Shown here piece by piece: positions 30,200 to 41,509 of a stretch of DNA of 64,000 bases. Origin of the DNA: Antedon mediterranea (Eukaryota > Echinodermata > Crinoidea > Comatulida > Antedonidae); NCBI RefSeq assembly GCF_964355755.1, contig NC_092673.1, forward strand, positions 13,087,001 through 13,151,000, written 5' to 3'. The position numbers were made by a program, and so were the translations under genes. Under the pieces are notes generated by a model. The model saw only the letters and a program-made list of their open reading frames with translations, was not told the DNA's origin and searched no databases. How positions within the stretch are numbered: the stretch's first letter is position 1; each line of letters begins with the position of its first letter.

Positions 30200-30450
30200 A
30201 AGGAAAGAAACATCAGATACGCCTGCAATAGTTAAGCATATGTTTAAAGTATGTATGGATGTAACAAATATCCATCGCCAGCAGGTGCCAATATAAAGTG
30301 ATGATCAACCATTTGCTATTGCAAAGCAGCTTTAATGGCAACATCTCCAGCAATTTGACGAGGACAAGATATTATAAATGATGTGAGGCCTGCATATTGA
30401 GCTGGCAATAAATGGTTGGGATATTGCTCTAAAATAGTTGTTGGTCAGAA
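30200..30450 (+). pseudogene. Faint relic of a second unnamed repeat-borne family
   Basis: Broken frames contain DDQPFAIAK near 30300-30326, LQQFDEDKI near 30345-30371 and GLHIELAINGWDIALK near 30385-30435, a spacing like that of large repeat-encoded proteins common in invertebrate genomes. Heavy decay; low certainty. Confidence 0.3.
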
Positions 30451-30499
30451 ACAACATCAGGAAGAGCCGAATCATTAACCTTTGCTAAGCATGTTAAGC

Positions 30500-32228
30500 A
30501 TGCTCGGTATGCACACCAGTTTACACTTGTCTCCTTAAAGTTGAGATAACGGGAATAATGAGACTGGATATGGTTGACAAACAAAAAGGGAAAATATCCA
30601 CAATTTTTTTTTCGGAGATTGAATGAAACTACAGATGGTCTACCTTGCTTTTGTTAGATTTTTAGTTTTATGTTAAAATCATTTTAGCTGTATGCTTTAT
30701 GAATATTTTCCTTGAACCAAACTCATTACTAGCGATGGCTACCCATTCATCTGAGAGATATGGTGTAAGATATGGTATAATTATATGGGCAAAATTCATG
30801 AATGGCAGATTCACGACAAAACAGTTCTTAAGATGGCCTTAGATCAGGTTGGAAACTATCTATTTTGTGAAAAATAAAGTTCCATCTAGGGTATGTGGTT
30901 CAGAGTTCACACGGTGTCAGATTTCACACGCCCACCTCATAAATATTCATTTGTAAACAAACCCATCAACCAATCAAAACACTTTGCTCACTGAACTGTA
31001 AAATTACTTCTCTGCTTCGATCGTTGATCCAAGCAGTGTACAGCAAAACTTTGAATCCAAAAAACCATATTTTGCAAGTCAAGGTAGGTACAAAACTTGA
31101 ATTTTTCTTAATTACGCAATTAGCTAACGAGTATGGGCCACGTGCAAAAGCCCAAAAAATCTAAATTTAAAGAGATATACTTGTAATTTATGATTTATAT
31201 GGTCTTTAATAACTGGCCAAACAAAAATAATTTGTTCGTCTGATGCTTACGTCATCAACCGATTGTAGGGGAGGGTGAGCGAATACCAGGCCACTAAATC
31301 CCAGTTGGGTTCAAAATTCACCCGGTTGGTGGCGCTATATACTTTTTTTATAATGTACTGGTTTTGGGTGATTAGATGCTTCTTAGCCATCTTAATTAGG
31401 CGTTTTAACCAAATATAACTCAATAAAACCGTTTTTTATTCAATAGCTATAGTCCTAAATATTTAAAAAATTAAATAAATATAAAAATTAAATATTATTA
31501 TTATTATATTTTTTTTATTACAGATTTATATCAAGAATTAAATCAAGAACATTAAAAAATTAGTACGTGAGGTATATTTCGGAAGCACGTGCGTGTGGGC
31601 CTGCTAACTAATGTTATTTAATTGGCATACTTAATATACATTATTGTGATAAACATTATTCAAATAATCATTAAATTTTCTTTTTTTTAAAGGTTATCTA
31701 CAGTCATCTTTAATTTCAACAGTATTTATATTTAAATATTTACTTATAACAGTATGTGTACCGTTTATTTTATACAGAGTGTAAATTATATTTTTTAATA
31801 TTTAACAATAAATATATAACATTTACGAAGAAAACATTGTTTATTACTTATCATTTTTGTTTGTTGTTATTAACAATACTGCATATCATTTGTATTGGAA
31901 TCCTTCGAACGAGTGTAGCATCAGATATTTTCCCGTGTTAGGATTGGATCGTATAAAATCAAAGATCCATTCGGACATCAGAGAAACAACATCAATGAAC
32001 ATACTGATGCTGAAACATCTAAATCACTCATGTATACAATACAGATAAGTTGCTTCTTTAACCCTAAGTGTTAATTGTTTAATGCTGTTGTTTGGCATAT
32101 TTATTTTTAACTGTTTTTATGTTGCGTTTTATTGTTCGATGTCATCAAGTTTATTTGTGTTTAGTACTGTATTGTGAAAAAAAAAGAGTTTAAAAAAATA
32201 AACCGTTCATCGTTATTAAACTTTAGAT
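30500..32228. other. No supported gene
   Basis: AT-rich sequence with short unsupported frames. The last ~100 bp is the immediate 5' side of the Tigger-like transposase copy 2. No transposon TIR could be placed by eye. Confidence 0.5.
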
Positions 32229-33848
32229 ATGCCTGGACTACAAGACGGTAAATACAGAAAGTACAGCCAGGAGGTTGTCCGTATTGCCTGTGGGCGGGTA
32301 AGAAAGGGGGAGCTGTCATATGGGGCAGCTGCTCGAATGTATGGCATCCCTAAATCAACAATTAGGGATAAGGTCAGCGGCAGAACCCCCATCGAATCGA
32401 CTCCAGGACCAGATCCGATTTTATCGAAGAAGGAAGAAGAACAGCTAGTGGGATGGGCGATAGGGATGGCGAAGATTGGATATGGAAGGACGATGATGGA
32501 AATGAAAAGAGTTGTAAAGAAGTTTCTGGATGCCAATGGCAGACCAAACCCTTTCGTCGATAATTTGCCTGGCCGTCGATGGATGCGTAACTTTTTACGT
32601 CGTCATCCAGAGCTATCGATGCGCCTACCTGAGACACTAGGAAGGGAACGTGCTGATGTGACGGTCAATAAGATCCAGAGGTGGTTCAGGGAGTGTTCCG
32701 ACTACATGGTTGAGAGCAAGAACGAGGAGGTCTTCGCTGACCCGCGTCGTCTGTTTAAATTTTTAATGCAGACGAAATCGGCTTCCCTCTCCAAGGGAAG
32801 ACCGAGAGGGTCATTGCACCCAAGGGGGCAAAGAATGTCTACCAACAAACGGCATCCACCCGGCAACAGATCACGGTCGTGGGTGCATGTAATGCAACAG
32901 GGCAATACATTCCGCCGCTGATCATATTTCCGGGTGTTCGGTTTGCCTATGACCCCCTTGATGGTGCACCAGCCGATTCGTCTTTCGCAAAATCTAAGAC
33001 CGGCTGGATGAATTCAGAAATCTTTTACGAATACATAACAAATCATTTTCATCCTTTTGTTCGATCACTTAACATTCCATTTCCTATTATTTTATTTGTG
33101 GATGGGCACGTATCGCACATCAACTTAGAGACGGCCGACTTTTTTTAAAGAAAATGACATCATTCTTTACTGCTTACCGTCACATGCCAGTCACATTATC
33201 CAACCTCTTGATGTGGCTGTGTACAAGTCGGTCAAGGCGTCTTGGTACAACTGTGTACGCGAGTACACCATACAACATCCTGGTCAAGTTGTCACCAAGC
33301 AAGCCTTCTCTTCGGTGTTTGCGGAGGCATGGAAAGAGGGCGCAAAATCAAAAAATGCCATTTCTGGATTTCGAAAATGTGGTTTATATCCATTTAATCC
33401 TGCCGCCGTTGACACCGACAAGTTACTGCCCTCCACCGTTTACCACGACCACACGTCATTAACACCAGCATCTACTTCAACCACCCCCCCCCCCCCCCCA
33501 ATACGACAACCACCAACAACAACAACAACAACAACATCATCACCTACGAAGACCGCCCTTCTTGCTCTGGAATCCTCCATCGGTCCTGACTTGATTGCCA
33601 CATACCATCGTCGGCTTCGAGAAGGGTACGATGTGCCGGATCCCATGTACGAAACATGGAAAAAACTGAAGACCATTGACCCACCACCTCACGACATCCC
33701 AACAACATCAGGGACGTCACACACCGTTCCCCTTCCTAGACGACCATCAGCCTCGGTAGGAAGGCATCCGGAAACTTCATATACCATCCCTAGAGCAGCA
33801 CTTGGTATACCCAAGAAGGGAATACCAACAAAAAGCGAACGCAAATAA
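32229..33848 (+). pseudogene. Tigger/pogo-like DDE transposase, copy 2 (complete length, broken)
   Basis: Starts with MPGLQDGKYRKYS and a psq-type helix-turn-helix (SYGAAARMYGIPKSTIRDKV, residues about 30-49), then the second helix-turn-helix region (GRRWMRNFLRRHPELSMRLP). The DDE core needs two frame changes: one at the T-run near 32760, before NADE, and one at the T-run near 33140, between VDGHVSH and the third acidic position in IIQPLDVAVYK. The C-terminal tail is low complexity (C run, CAA repeats) and then Pro/Thr-rich, ending at TAA 33846-33848. About 540 residues in total, normal for Tigger. The first lesion is shared with copy 1, so it predates the duplication. Confidence 0.87.
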
Positions 33849-34094
33849 GAAGCTGTGAAGCTCGAAACGATGACTAGGCACATGATGTCAAAGGAAGAAT
33901 TGAGTTTTTTTCAAATGAACTTTATGGTGCAGGCTGTTTATACCACAAAGTGTGCAGTATCAACTTCCGTACAAATAAAAAAAAATCTTCCTGTGGTTAA
34001 AATAGTAAACAAATTCAAAACCTAACTTTTTATAAATACTATTAGATTCCAAAGCAGTATCCTAATAATGGGCAGTGCTTACAATTAGGAAGAC

Positions 34095-34610
34095 CTGGTA
34101 GTAAGGAAAGTGAAGAAGCTTTTTGTAACCATCAATGATTTAGTTATTAAAATGAAAGAGTTTTGTAAAGGTAATTGTGCTTATTCTGGAAAACACATAA
34201 AAAGAAAATTAATCGATCATTATGGTAATAATATTATAATTTCAGAAGGTAATGGGAAAGCTGTAATTACGTACAAACAAACTGCTCGTTTAATTATCAA
34301 ATCATTTCATAGAAATAGAAGAGCAAAAATTAGAACTAATTGAGGCAGCTGCCAAATTAATCAAATGTGATATAAATATGTCGAAAATAACAAATAATAA
34401 GGAATACCCATTAGATTATGTGGAAAACGGTTTGGCCTACTTACCCAGTAGATTTTTTTTACTAAATTATTTGTTGGAAAGGATAGTGATTTGAAGGTAG
34501 CTTCAATTGGCCAATCGATCATCCAAGCCGCAAGGCCTAGAGCAATTATAGCTCCATTTTAATTGGGCCTTGCAGTACAGATGCACCACCATTTCAGATC
34601 AAGCAAGCAA
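34095..34610 (+). pseudogene. Relic of unnamed repeat-borne family, N-terminal part (copy 2)
   Basis: Same content as 1860-2370: an open stretch at 34110-34343 with GKHIKRKLIDHYGNNIIISE, then a broken region to VASIGQSIIQAARPRA near 34497-34542, and interruption by a LINE end. The C-terminal half of the same family lies just beyond the LINE and the duplication border (35700-36887), so the two may be one gene split by the insertion. Confidence 0.55.
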
Positions 34611-35280
34611 CTCTTTCCATCCTTAAACGTGTTAAACCTTTTATTAATCAGTCAACTTTAAATCAACTTTATCTTTCTCTTGTTCAACTGCATTTTGAAT
34701 ACTGCAGTATTGTATGGTCTAAACTTTTTGATAATGATCTTGACAAACTTACTAAACTTCAAAAACGTGGAGCAAGATTAATATTAAATGCACATTTCCT
34801 CACACCTTCTAAAGATATATCCACATCACTTGGTTGGTTAAACCTTTGTGATGTATTTGATCTCAAACGATCGTCTTTAGTGTTTAAATGAAGATGTACC
34901 CGAATACCTTAATTTAAATCATATTTTAAATTTTCTAATGAAAAGCATGATCATTTTACAAGTAATAGTTGCAAATCACTTTCCCTGGAAAAATGTAGAA
35001 CAGAGTACTATACGCATTCATTTCAATGGAAAGGTGCTGATCTTTTTAACACATTAAGTGAAGAAACTAAATTGTCAAGTAATTTAAATGTTTTCAAAAG
35101 TAACTTTAAGGCATTACTGTAGTTTAAGTTTTATTGTGTTACTGTTATTTTTATATTTTAGTTAAAAATGTACTATTGTACCCAGGGCCCCAAGGGAGAC
35201 CAGTCTTTTTGACTGATTGGGCCACCCTGGTTAAATATTGTTATTAAATAAATAAAAATAAATAAATTCTTTAAATTAAC
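34611..35280 (+). mobile_element. LINE 3' fragment, copy 2
   Basis: Second copy of the CR1/Jockey-like reverse-transcriptase end (LNQLYLSLVQLHFEYCSIVW near 34656-34715) with the 3' UTR stem and TAAATAAA-rich tail. It differs from 2371-3050 by isolated substitutions. Confidence 0.8.
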
Positions 35281-35390
35281 TTAGATTCTGCTCATCATAT
35301 TCAGAAGCAGCCGCGTAACAAGGGGTCTTGTCAGGGGGGGGGGGGGGCAAACAGGGACTGATCTTTCCAGAGAGACACCAAGTACTTGAG

Positions 35391-35419
35391 CCACAGCCCC
35401 CTCATGGTGGGGGCTGTGG
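35391..35419. repeat. Short palindrome present in copy 2 only
   Basis: CCACAGCCCCC and GGGGGCTGTGG are separated by 7 nt. The corresponding place in copy 1 (about 3162) has just CTGTGG, so about 28 bp is missing there. Confidence 0.8.
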
Positions 35420-35699
35420 GGAAGCGAATTTTGGTAAATGACACCCCTAGATCGTCGGAAATGGTACTCTCACACATAAAATTCATGATAAATGGCGCCT
35501 CCAACTAGTAGTAGTAGTTGGCCTGGAAAACACTCCCATTTATTGCACAGCAATCAGCAAAATGATCGTACATTTTCCACCGTTAAAAACACAGGTGACA
35601 TAACATTTGAAAACCCAATCTAACATTGGATCCGCGCCTGGCAAAGGTAGTAATTTTTCCGGTTAGAAGACTGAAAGATCGAGTATTGGAGCGACAGCC

Positions 35700-36887
35700 A
35701 GCCACGAAAGTACGTTCGTTTTGCTGATCGCTAGCGCGTTACATACGATTAGTAGGAGTGTATTTTTTAAAGTTGGCCTCACACCCACAGCACAGCGTCA
35801 CACAATTGTGTATGAGATGATTGTTTCAAGCAGTCAGATATCAAAAGCATCTCATGTGAAGATGTCAACCTATCAGGAATCAAGGAACTTACTCAATTGT
35901 AGTATGAAGTTAAAGGCGTTTTCACCTACAGTATCAACCTATCAACATGTAAAACAAATGTCTTATGGCAGATTTCATCCATTTTAAAGAACCCTATACC
36001 AAGTTGGTCAGGTTGTATGCAACTTATTCATGAAAAGCAACACGCACATTTTGATTCCAGTTTGTTAACAAGAGATCAAATTGTATTTCTCCCAATTATT
36101 GATTTAAACCCAAGTGACATGAATTGCATACTATCTACTACTATAACCTTTTTATCAAACTTAGCAATCAAACACAACAAGCCACCGATCATAACGTTTG
36201 ATCAACCACTGTCTCTGGAATTTGCTTTACCTGTCATGATGTGAATAACTGCATTATCACCATAAATCTCTTCAAGTACACTACTTAGACCCGTTTTTAC
36301 CATCAAATAACCAATGCATCCTAACAAATTCATGACAGTATGAAAAGTGGCAAGCATTAATGTTATGGTTCTTATGTGTAATTCTTCTGACTGATGGATG
36401 ATTGTTGTTGCTTTCGGGCACACATGATTGTGGATCAAGCATTATCAAATATTTTGCTTGATCAGGTTAGACTGGACGAAGATATAAAAGGAGATATAGA
36501 AAGTGTCATGGAGAACGTCTTAACCGGTAAAATTTCAACAACAGAACTAAACTACAACTCAACCTTGAAACATATTGAACAAGAAATGTGTAAAAGAAGA
36601 CAAGAACTCTACACAATTTCGAAGACTGCCCATCTCTGGTTAGAGTACCAAATGGTAATTGACATCATTAAGAAGCTGAAAAAAGCAGACAGAATTGGTG
36701 ACTGGCATCTGCATTTAGAAGCAATGCAAGAGGCTTTGCCAGTATATGCAGCTTCTGGTCATTACAACTATGTGAAGTCCGCATATGTGTATGTTCAAAA
36801 CATGGTACAGTTAGAGAAAAGTAACAAGAGAGTGTTTGATACGTTTACATCAGGAGGATTTGTCGTTCGTAGAAGCAAGCGGTACTG
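35700..36887 (+). pseudogene. Unnamed repeat-borne family, C-terminal half, with an internal inversion
   Basis: Continues the family of 28250-29260. ISKASHVKMSTYQESRNLLN lies at 35836-35900. A frame at 36017-36243 contains MQLIHEKQHAHFDSSLL, LNPSDMNCI and FDQPL. The frame at 36394-36887 encodes RAHMIVDQALSNILLDQV and an all-helical, charged region ending in FVVRRSKRY. Between them 206 bp are inverted (listed separately). The order of motifs matches a widespread metazoan repeat-encoded family of unknown function. The 3' half is open for 164 codons, so decay is moderate. Confidence 0.6.
36209..36414 (-). other. 206-bp inverted segment inside a coding relic
   Basis: The minus strand of this interval encodes KATTIIHQSEELHIRTITLM, FHTVMNLLGCIGYLM and YGDNAVIHIMTGKA, which are the family blocks expected on the plus strand between FDQPL (left) and RAHMIVDQAL (right). 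Both breakpoints fall where the frame would continue if the segment were turned round, so only the inversion breaks the gene here. Confidence 0.8.
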
Positions 36888-36939
36888 AGCAGGACTTGCA
36901 AATGACCTCTTAATTGAGCAAGTTCTGATGCGCTCATTA

Positions 36940-37890
36940 AAATGTACAGGAGGGTTAACACGGGGAACAGGAATGAACGAGGTCCAGAGAGCCGTATGGC
37001 TAATGTTAATGACATGATAATAGACTCAAGACAAAAAATATATACATATCTAACATATCTAATTTACATTAACATTGATGGGGAGCCTATCACTCGTGTT
37101 AATCAATGCAAACATCTTGCTGTAATTCTTGAATCTTTCTTGGTCCTCACAAATTAATCATGTCAAATCCAAGGCATTGCAGAGCTTGTACTATCTAAAA
37201 AAGACTAGCAACATTCTTCCAATTGATGTTCAATCTAAACTATATAAATCCCTCATGGCTCCACATCTTGAATATTGCCATGTTGTTTGGGGTCGCTCAA
37301 ATCAAATTCAAAGTAAAACGCTCCAAATTCTTCAAAACCGGGCACCAAAAATGATTCCAAACAAATCAAGAAGTGACTCTAGTACACAAGCTCTGCAAGG
37401 CCTTAAATGGATGAATTTGGATCAACGATTGTACATTATGTTTAAAATTATGAACAACTCTGCACCTAATTAAATATAGAAATAATTATTATGATAAGAA
37501 CTACCGTAACCCAATATTAACACTGTTAAAACCAAGAACTAATTATAAAAAGAAAGTTTATCATATATAGAGGTGCAAATATGTGGAATTAAATTAATGA
37601 TGATCTTAAAAATTGCCAAACCATTTCTTTATTTTAAAAATAAAATATGACAACTTTGTAAAGATATAATGTGTATTTTAATGGAAACATATCTCTGCCA
37701 GTTTTATTTTTAATCTATTCATTAGTTATTTTTAAGCATAATTGAACATCAAAAACAGTAGTTAAGATTGTTTATTAGTATTTATATTTCAGTATAATGT
37801 ATTGTGTTAAGATTTTTGTTTGTAAACTTTTTGTTTTTATACACGGCCTTGCGGAAAAACAACTGATAGTTGAGCCAAGATTTCGTGTTT
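36940..37890 (+). mobile_element. LINE 3' fragment with reverse-transcriptase C-terminus and 3' UTR
   Basis: 37070-37130 encodes GEPITRVNQCKHLAVILE and 37129-37473 continues one frame over with NLSWSSQINHVKSKALQSLY and PHLEYCHVVWGRSNQI. This is the conserved end of CR1/Jockey-like reverse transcriptases. The 3' UTR runs to about 37890 and ends with CGGCCTTGCGGAAAAAC, GTTGAGCC and an A run. Related pieces lie at 45790-46238 and 57355-57727; this copy keeps the 3' end. Confidence 0.75.
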
Positions 37891-38063
37891 AAAAAAAGCA
37901 TATTATTATAGCTGAAGAAGCATGCAGGAAACTACTGAAAACAAAATATTTTTTTGCAGAAGCTGGAAACATGCCACTAACAAGTTTTAAGACATTAATC
38001 AAATGTCAAAAAGACAACAGGGTGCAATTAATAGAAGGTTGTTATGGCGGAAAGAGTTCTTTG

Positions 38064-38690
38064 TGAGAACTGTGCGAAATGGTATGCCAATTTACTTCAC
38101 AATTGCCCTACAGGATATAGATGAATCATGGAGGTATAAAAATAGGAGAGAGCTTGAATGTATTATAGCATGGTAACAGGATGTCACCATGGTATTTTTA
38201 AAGCCACAGCCTTGTGCGGCGCAGACTTTGTTACCAAGGTCAGCCGCCGCCTCTAGTCGGCCCTCTATTGTAGAGGAGGTGAAAGCCTCAAATATTCACA
38301 AACAAACACATACTGGAGCTGTGGCTACCAATCTAAGGGTCCTGGGTTCAAGTCCTGTCATATGTCAGGGTTTTTTTTCTCATGAACCCAGGACCCTTAG
38401 ATTGGTAGCCAAGCATCATAACCACCAAGCCACAGCTCCAGTATGTGTTTGTTTGTGAATATTTGAGGCTTTCACCTCCTCTACAATAGAGGGCCGACTA
38501 GAGGCGGCGGCTGACCTTGGTAACAAAGTCTGCGCCGCACAAGGCTGTGGCTTTAAAAATACCATGGTGACATCCTGTTACCATGCTATAATACATTCAA
38601 GCTCTCTCCTATTTTTATACCTCCATGATTCATCTATATCCTGTAGGGCAATTGTGAAGTAAATTGGCATACCATTTCGCACAGTTCTCA
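38064..38690. repeat. Long palindrome with split SINE promoter boxes
   Basis: The arms (38064-38350 and 38393-38690) are nearly perfect inverted copies of ~290 bp with a 42-bp spacer. On the minus strand the right arm holds a tRNA-like A box, TGGCTTGGTGG. The left arm has lost about 21 bp here by deletion between two GGCT words, but on the plus strand it keeps the B box GGTTCAAGTCC, which the right arm lacks because the palindrome centre cuts it. The sequence appears to be a tRNA-derived SINE or gene fragment that underwent inverted duplication. Confidence 0.8.
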
Positions 38691-38699
38691 TGACAATTT

Positions 38700-38900
38700 A
38701 CAACTCCACTCCCAAAGACTTAATAATAAGTCTTTGTCTATGTAGAGCATCTTGTGTATATGTTTGTCTTATATGTTCTAGTGCAGTATTTGGAGAGCCA
38801 TCTCGATAGTGCTTTGCACGGCAATCCTCAGGGTGCTTCACTGCTGTATTGTCATGTATTGTCATGAAAATTGAATAAAATAAAATAAAATAAAAAAAAT
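38700..38900 (+). mobile_element. LINE 3' end with AAAAT tail
   Basis: TTGTCTATGTAGAGCATC leads into TATTGTCATGAAAATTG and a tail of AATAAAATAAAATAAAATAAAA. A 3' UTR ending in TGTCATGAAAATTGAATAAA with a pentanucleotide tail is the usual look of an L2/CR1-like LINE end. No coding part remains. Confidence 0.55.
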
Positions 38901-40254
38901 ACTATTATAGTATAGTTATTGTAATTTACTTGCTGTTTATGCAATATATGTATTTACGATAAAATATTAATAAACGTCATCATACAGCTGTAGTTTTGTG
39001 TGAAGAATTACTAAACTAGACCCAAGACCTAAGATTACCAATAGTTCTCTTTGGCACCTGCCTTGTATTTTAACTCTAAATTTGTTAACCAACCTTATTT
39101 TACATTTCAATATTTTGTTTCTATGGAACGCAAAAAGAGCAACATTATTATCCATCTATTTAACTAATTCAATATATTTTGTCACTGTCAATACAAATAA
39201 AATGCTACTGTTGATACTTTACAGGGTTTCGTTAACTTTAAGAATAAAATCAAAATTCATCATATCCTCTTTAATATCCCCTTATGACTAGGCCTAGGGT
39301 AAGTAGTGATGCTGATTTTAAGATCGATTAATATAATTTGAAAATTGAAAAGTATCAGCAGAATTTGGAGATGCAAATGCGAACATCCTTAAAAGGTCAA
39401 TTGATCGAAGCTGAAGCTACCACCTGAAATGTGAAGAATAATTTTAACTTATAAACAGTAACATTTTGAAACTTTTTTGTTTATTCAGATTGTAAGTCAT
39501 GAGATAGACTAGGCTAGGCATAGGACAGGTATATGCTTCCTACTACCTCAGTAGACCAAATCTAGCCTAGAGTATAGTAATTAGGAATTATCTGGGGCCT
39601 AGGTTTATTATAGGCTAGTAGGCCTAGTAGTAGTATCCAGTATGCCATCCTACCTAGCATAGTATAGTAGACCAGTCTTAGCCTGGCTAGCCTATATAAG
39701 GCCTAAAAAAAACCTCTTGTTTGCCATTCTCTGTTGCACCTATTTTTGAAAAACTTAAAAAAAAAAAAATTAAGGTTTTTTGTCGTAGAGGGTGTTTTTC
39801 ATAAAAGGCACTGCTAACGCATAGCGCTCAATGTGAACTTATATATATATATATATATATATATCAACATGTCGAAGGTTGCAGTTTCAACAATTTTTTT
39901 GTGATTTAACGAAAATAAGGTCCGTGGTGACACGCATGGTGTCGACCAATACTTTTGTAAATGTGTTTTTAAATTGTCGCATTAATGAAAAACTAGTGAT
40001 ATATTGGAGAGAGTGAACATAGGCCCAGAGGCACGTGGACCGTGGCATGTCATCGATCGGAATGAAATCGTTGAGGTGATGCAGACGCTGACAATTTTTT
40101 TTTGCAAGGAGGAGGAGGCGGATCCAGAAAGACAAGAAGTTAGCAAGCAGTTGGCGGCGATCGCTGCCTTCTAAAAAGCAAAAAACAATGGTTTGTGGAG
40201 GTTTTTTTTTTAACTTCTCAGCTTCAGGGCTTGGGCCTACAATTAGCTAGCCTA
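38901..40254. other. No supported gene; TAGGCCTA-rich
   Basis: AT-rich sequence, an AT dinucleotide array at 39840-39864 and a cluster of TAGGCCTAG words at 39480-39710. No coding pattern seen. The minus frame at 39887-40135 has no recognisable motif. Confidence 0.55.
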
Positions 40255-40562
40255 CTAATAATACCACATTTATATAGCGCCCTTTTCATGAGTAATCATG
40301 CTCAAAAGCGCTTTACAAGGATTATTACCCCAGTATTTTTTGGGATCAAACACGTATGGAAACATACTCCCATAATGCAGCCGGTAACCAGCGCAAAGTT
40401 GTGTCTAGATCTAACTGGGTACCCATTTATACACCTGGGTGGAGAGAGGCAACGTAAGTAAAGTATCTTGCCTACGGATACAAGCAATGCGGCGAGAGTT
40501 GGATTCGAACCTAGGTCTGACGATCGGTAGTCGAACGTCCAACACACTGCGCCACACGCCCT
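40255..40562 (-). mobile_element. tRNA-derived SINE
   Basis: Read on the minus strand it begins GAGGGCGTGTGGCGCAGTGT with an A box (TGGCGCAGTGTG, plus 40542-40553) and a perfect B box GGTTCGAATCC (plus 40501-40511). A ~200-bp body follows and the tail reads AAAGCGCTTTTGAGCATG, then GGGCGCTATATAAATGTGG and ATTATT. Such tails are common in SINEs and their LINE partners of marine invertebrates. The head resembles a tRNA, but this is a SINE and not a tRNA gene. Confidence 0.85.
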
Positions 40563-40949
40563 CACTACTATATACTATACTACTATCTTCATAAAAGGCC
40601 TTTACTACTAGAGGCGCGCATATCTATAGGCTCTGGGTAGGTAAGATAACCAATGAATGTAGAAATGTTTAATTCTTTACTCTAGGCCTAAGGGCATAGC
40701 TGGAGGCTAGTAGGCCTAAACAGTACTAGCATAAGGTATGGAAAAAAAAGTATTAGGCCTAGGAGGTCTAGCCTAAACTAGGGTTAGTCTAATTTATGCC
40801 TATGCAACTGGGACACCTCTCCTAATCTAATTGTACATAAATATTCTATTTCGGTGAGTGGCAAGAAGACTGAAAATGCTAAATTAAAAAGGTAATTTAA
40901 TGCCTAAAATAAGTAATTGTATTACAACACAGCCGTTGCGGAAAGGTGG

Positions 40950-41480
40950 TCCATGTGGGTGCAACAGTTTGATGTTAGTTCAACTGACTGCATGTTGAAC
41001 CATCATAGAAAATGGAGTGAAACGGACCATGCTGGCATTATAAAGAAGGCCAAGCTGGATGAAGGCTGCCTTGTTCCGGAATGCACCAACAGTTGTATAA
41101 TCCATAGAACAAGGACATGGGATGAAACGAAAGGAATTTTTTCTAGCTTTCCATGGATAAAATACAACAAATCCTACAGTTTGATGGCAATTTTCCACAA
41201 ACATTACAACGATTAAAACCGCTACTTATCACCACCTACCTACCAAGTGTGCTGTATGCCATTCCCATTTGCCGTTTGATAGAAGAGGAAGTAGGATTTG
41301 ACATGAAGCCGGCAAGCAAACAAAGTTCATGAACGCCTATTCACTATGTTAATGCATTTGATTGTTCTACTATTATTTGTTTATGTTTGTCGTGTCACTC
41401 ATCTTTCATTCATTTACAGGAAAGCAAGTTAAGGCTATGTTAATGAAACGTATTCTTGCTTCATTAGGTGAGTGCATCAT
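40950..41480 (+). pseudogene. DDE-like pseudogene, N-terminal remnant (copy 1)
   Basis: 40972-41216 encodes FDVSSTDCMLNHHRKWSET and GCLVPECTN, the same N-terminus as 51280-51660 in copy 2. After 41470 the rest of the gene is missing: the sequence jumps to the relic that lies beyond the gene in copy 2. It therefore represents an internally deleted copy. Confidence 0.65.
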
Positions 41481-41509
41481 TTCATACTGTAGTACAGCCA
41501 ATTAACGTT

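Larger units (their letters stand above)
32250..35664. repeat. Segmental duplication, copy 2 (partner 1-3414)
   Basis: Collinear with 1-3414 at an offset of about 32.25 kb with few substitutions and indels. It ends at GGTTAGAAG, after which the copies are unrelated. The left limit cannot be set because copy 1 runs off the window. Confidence 0.93.

Noticed and set aside
38189-38458. 89-codon plus-strand frame
   Set aside because: It spans the palindrome centre, and its second half is the mirror of the first.
40300-40565. tRNA gene
   Set aside because: A and B boxes are present but the body and GCGCTATATAAAT tail make it a SINE; no full cloverleaf was seen.
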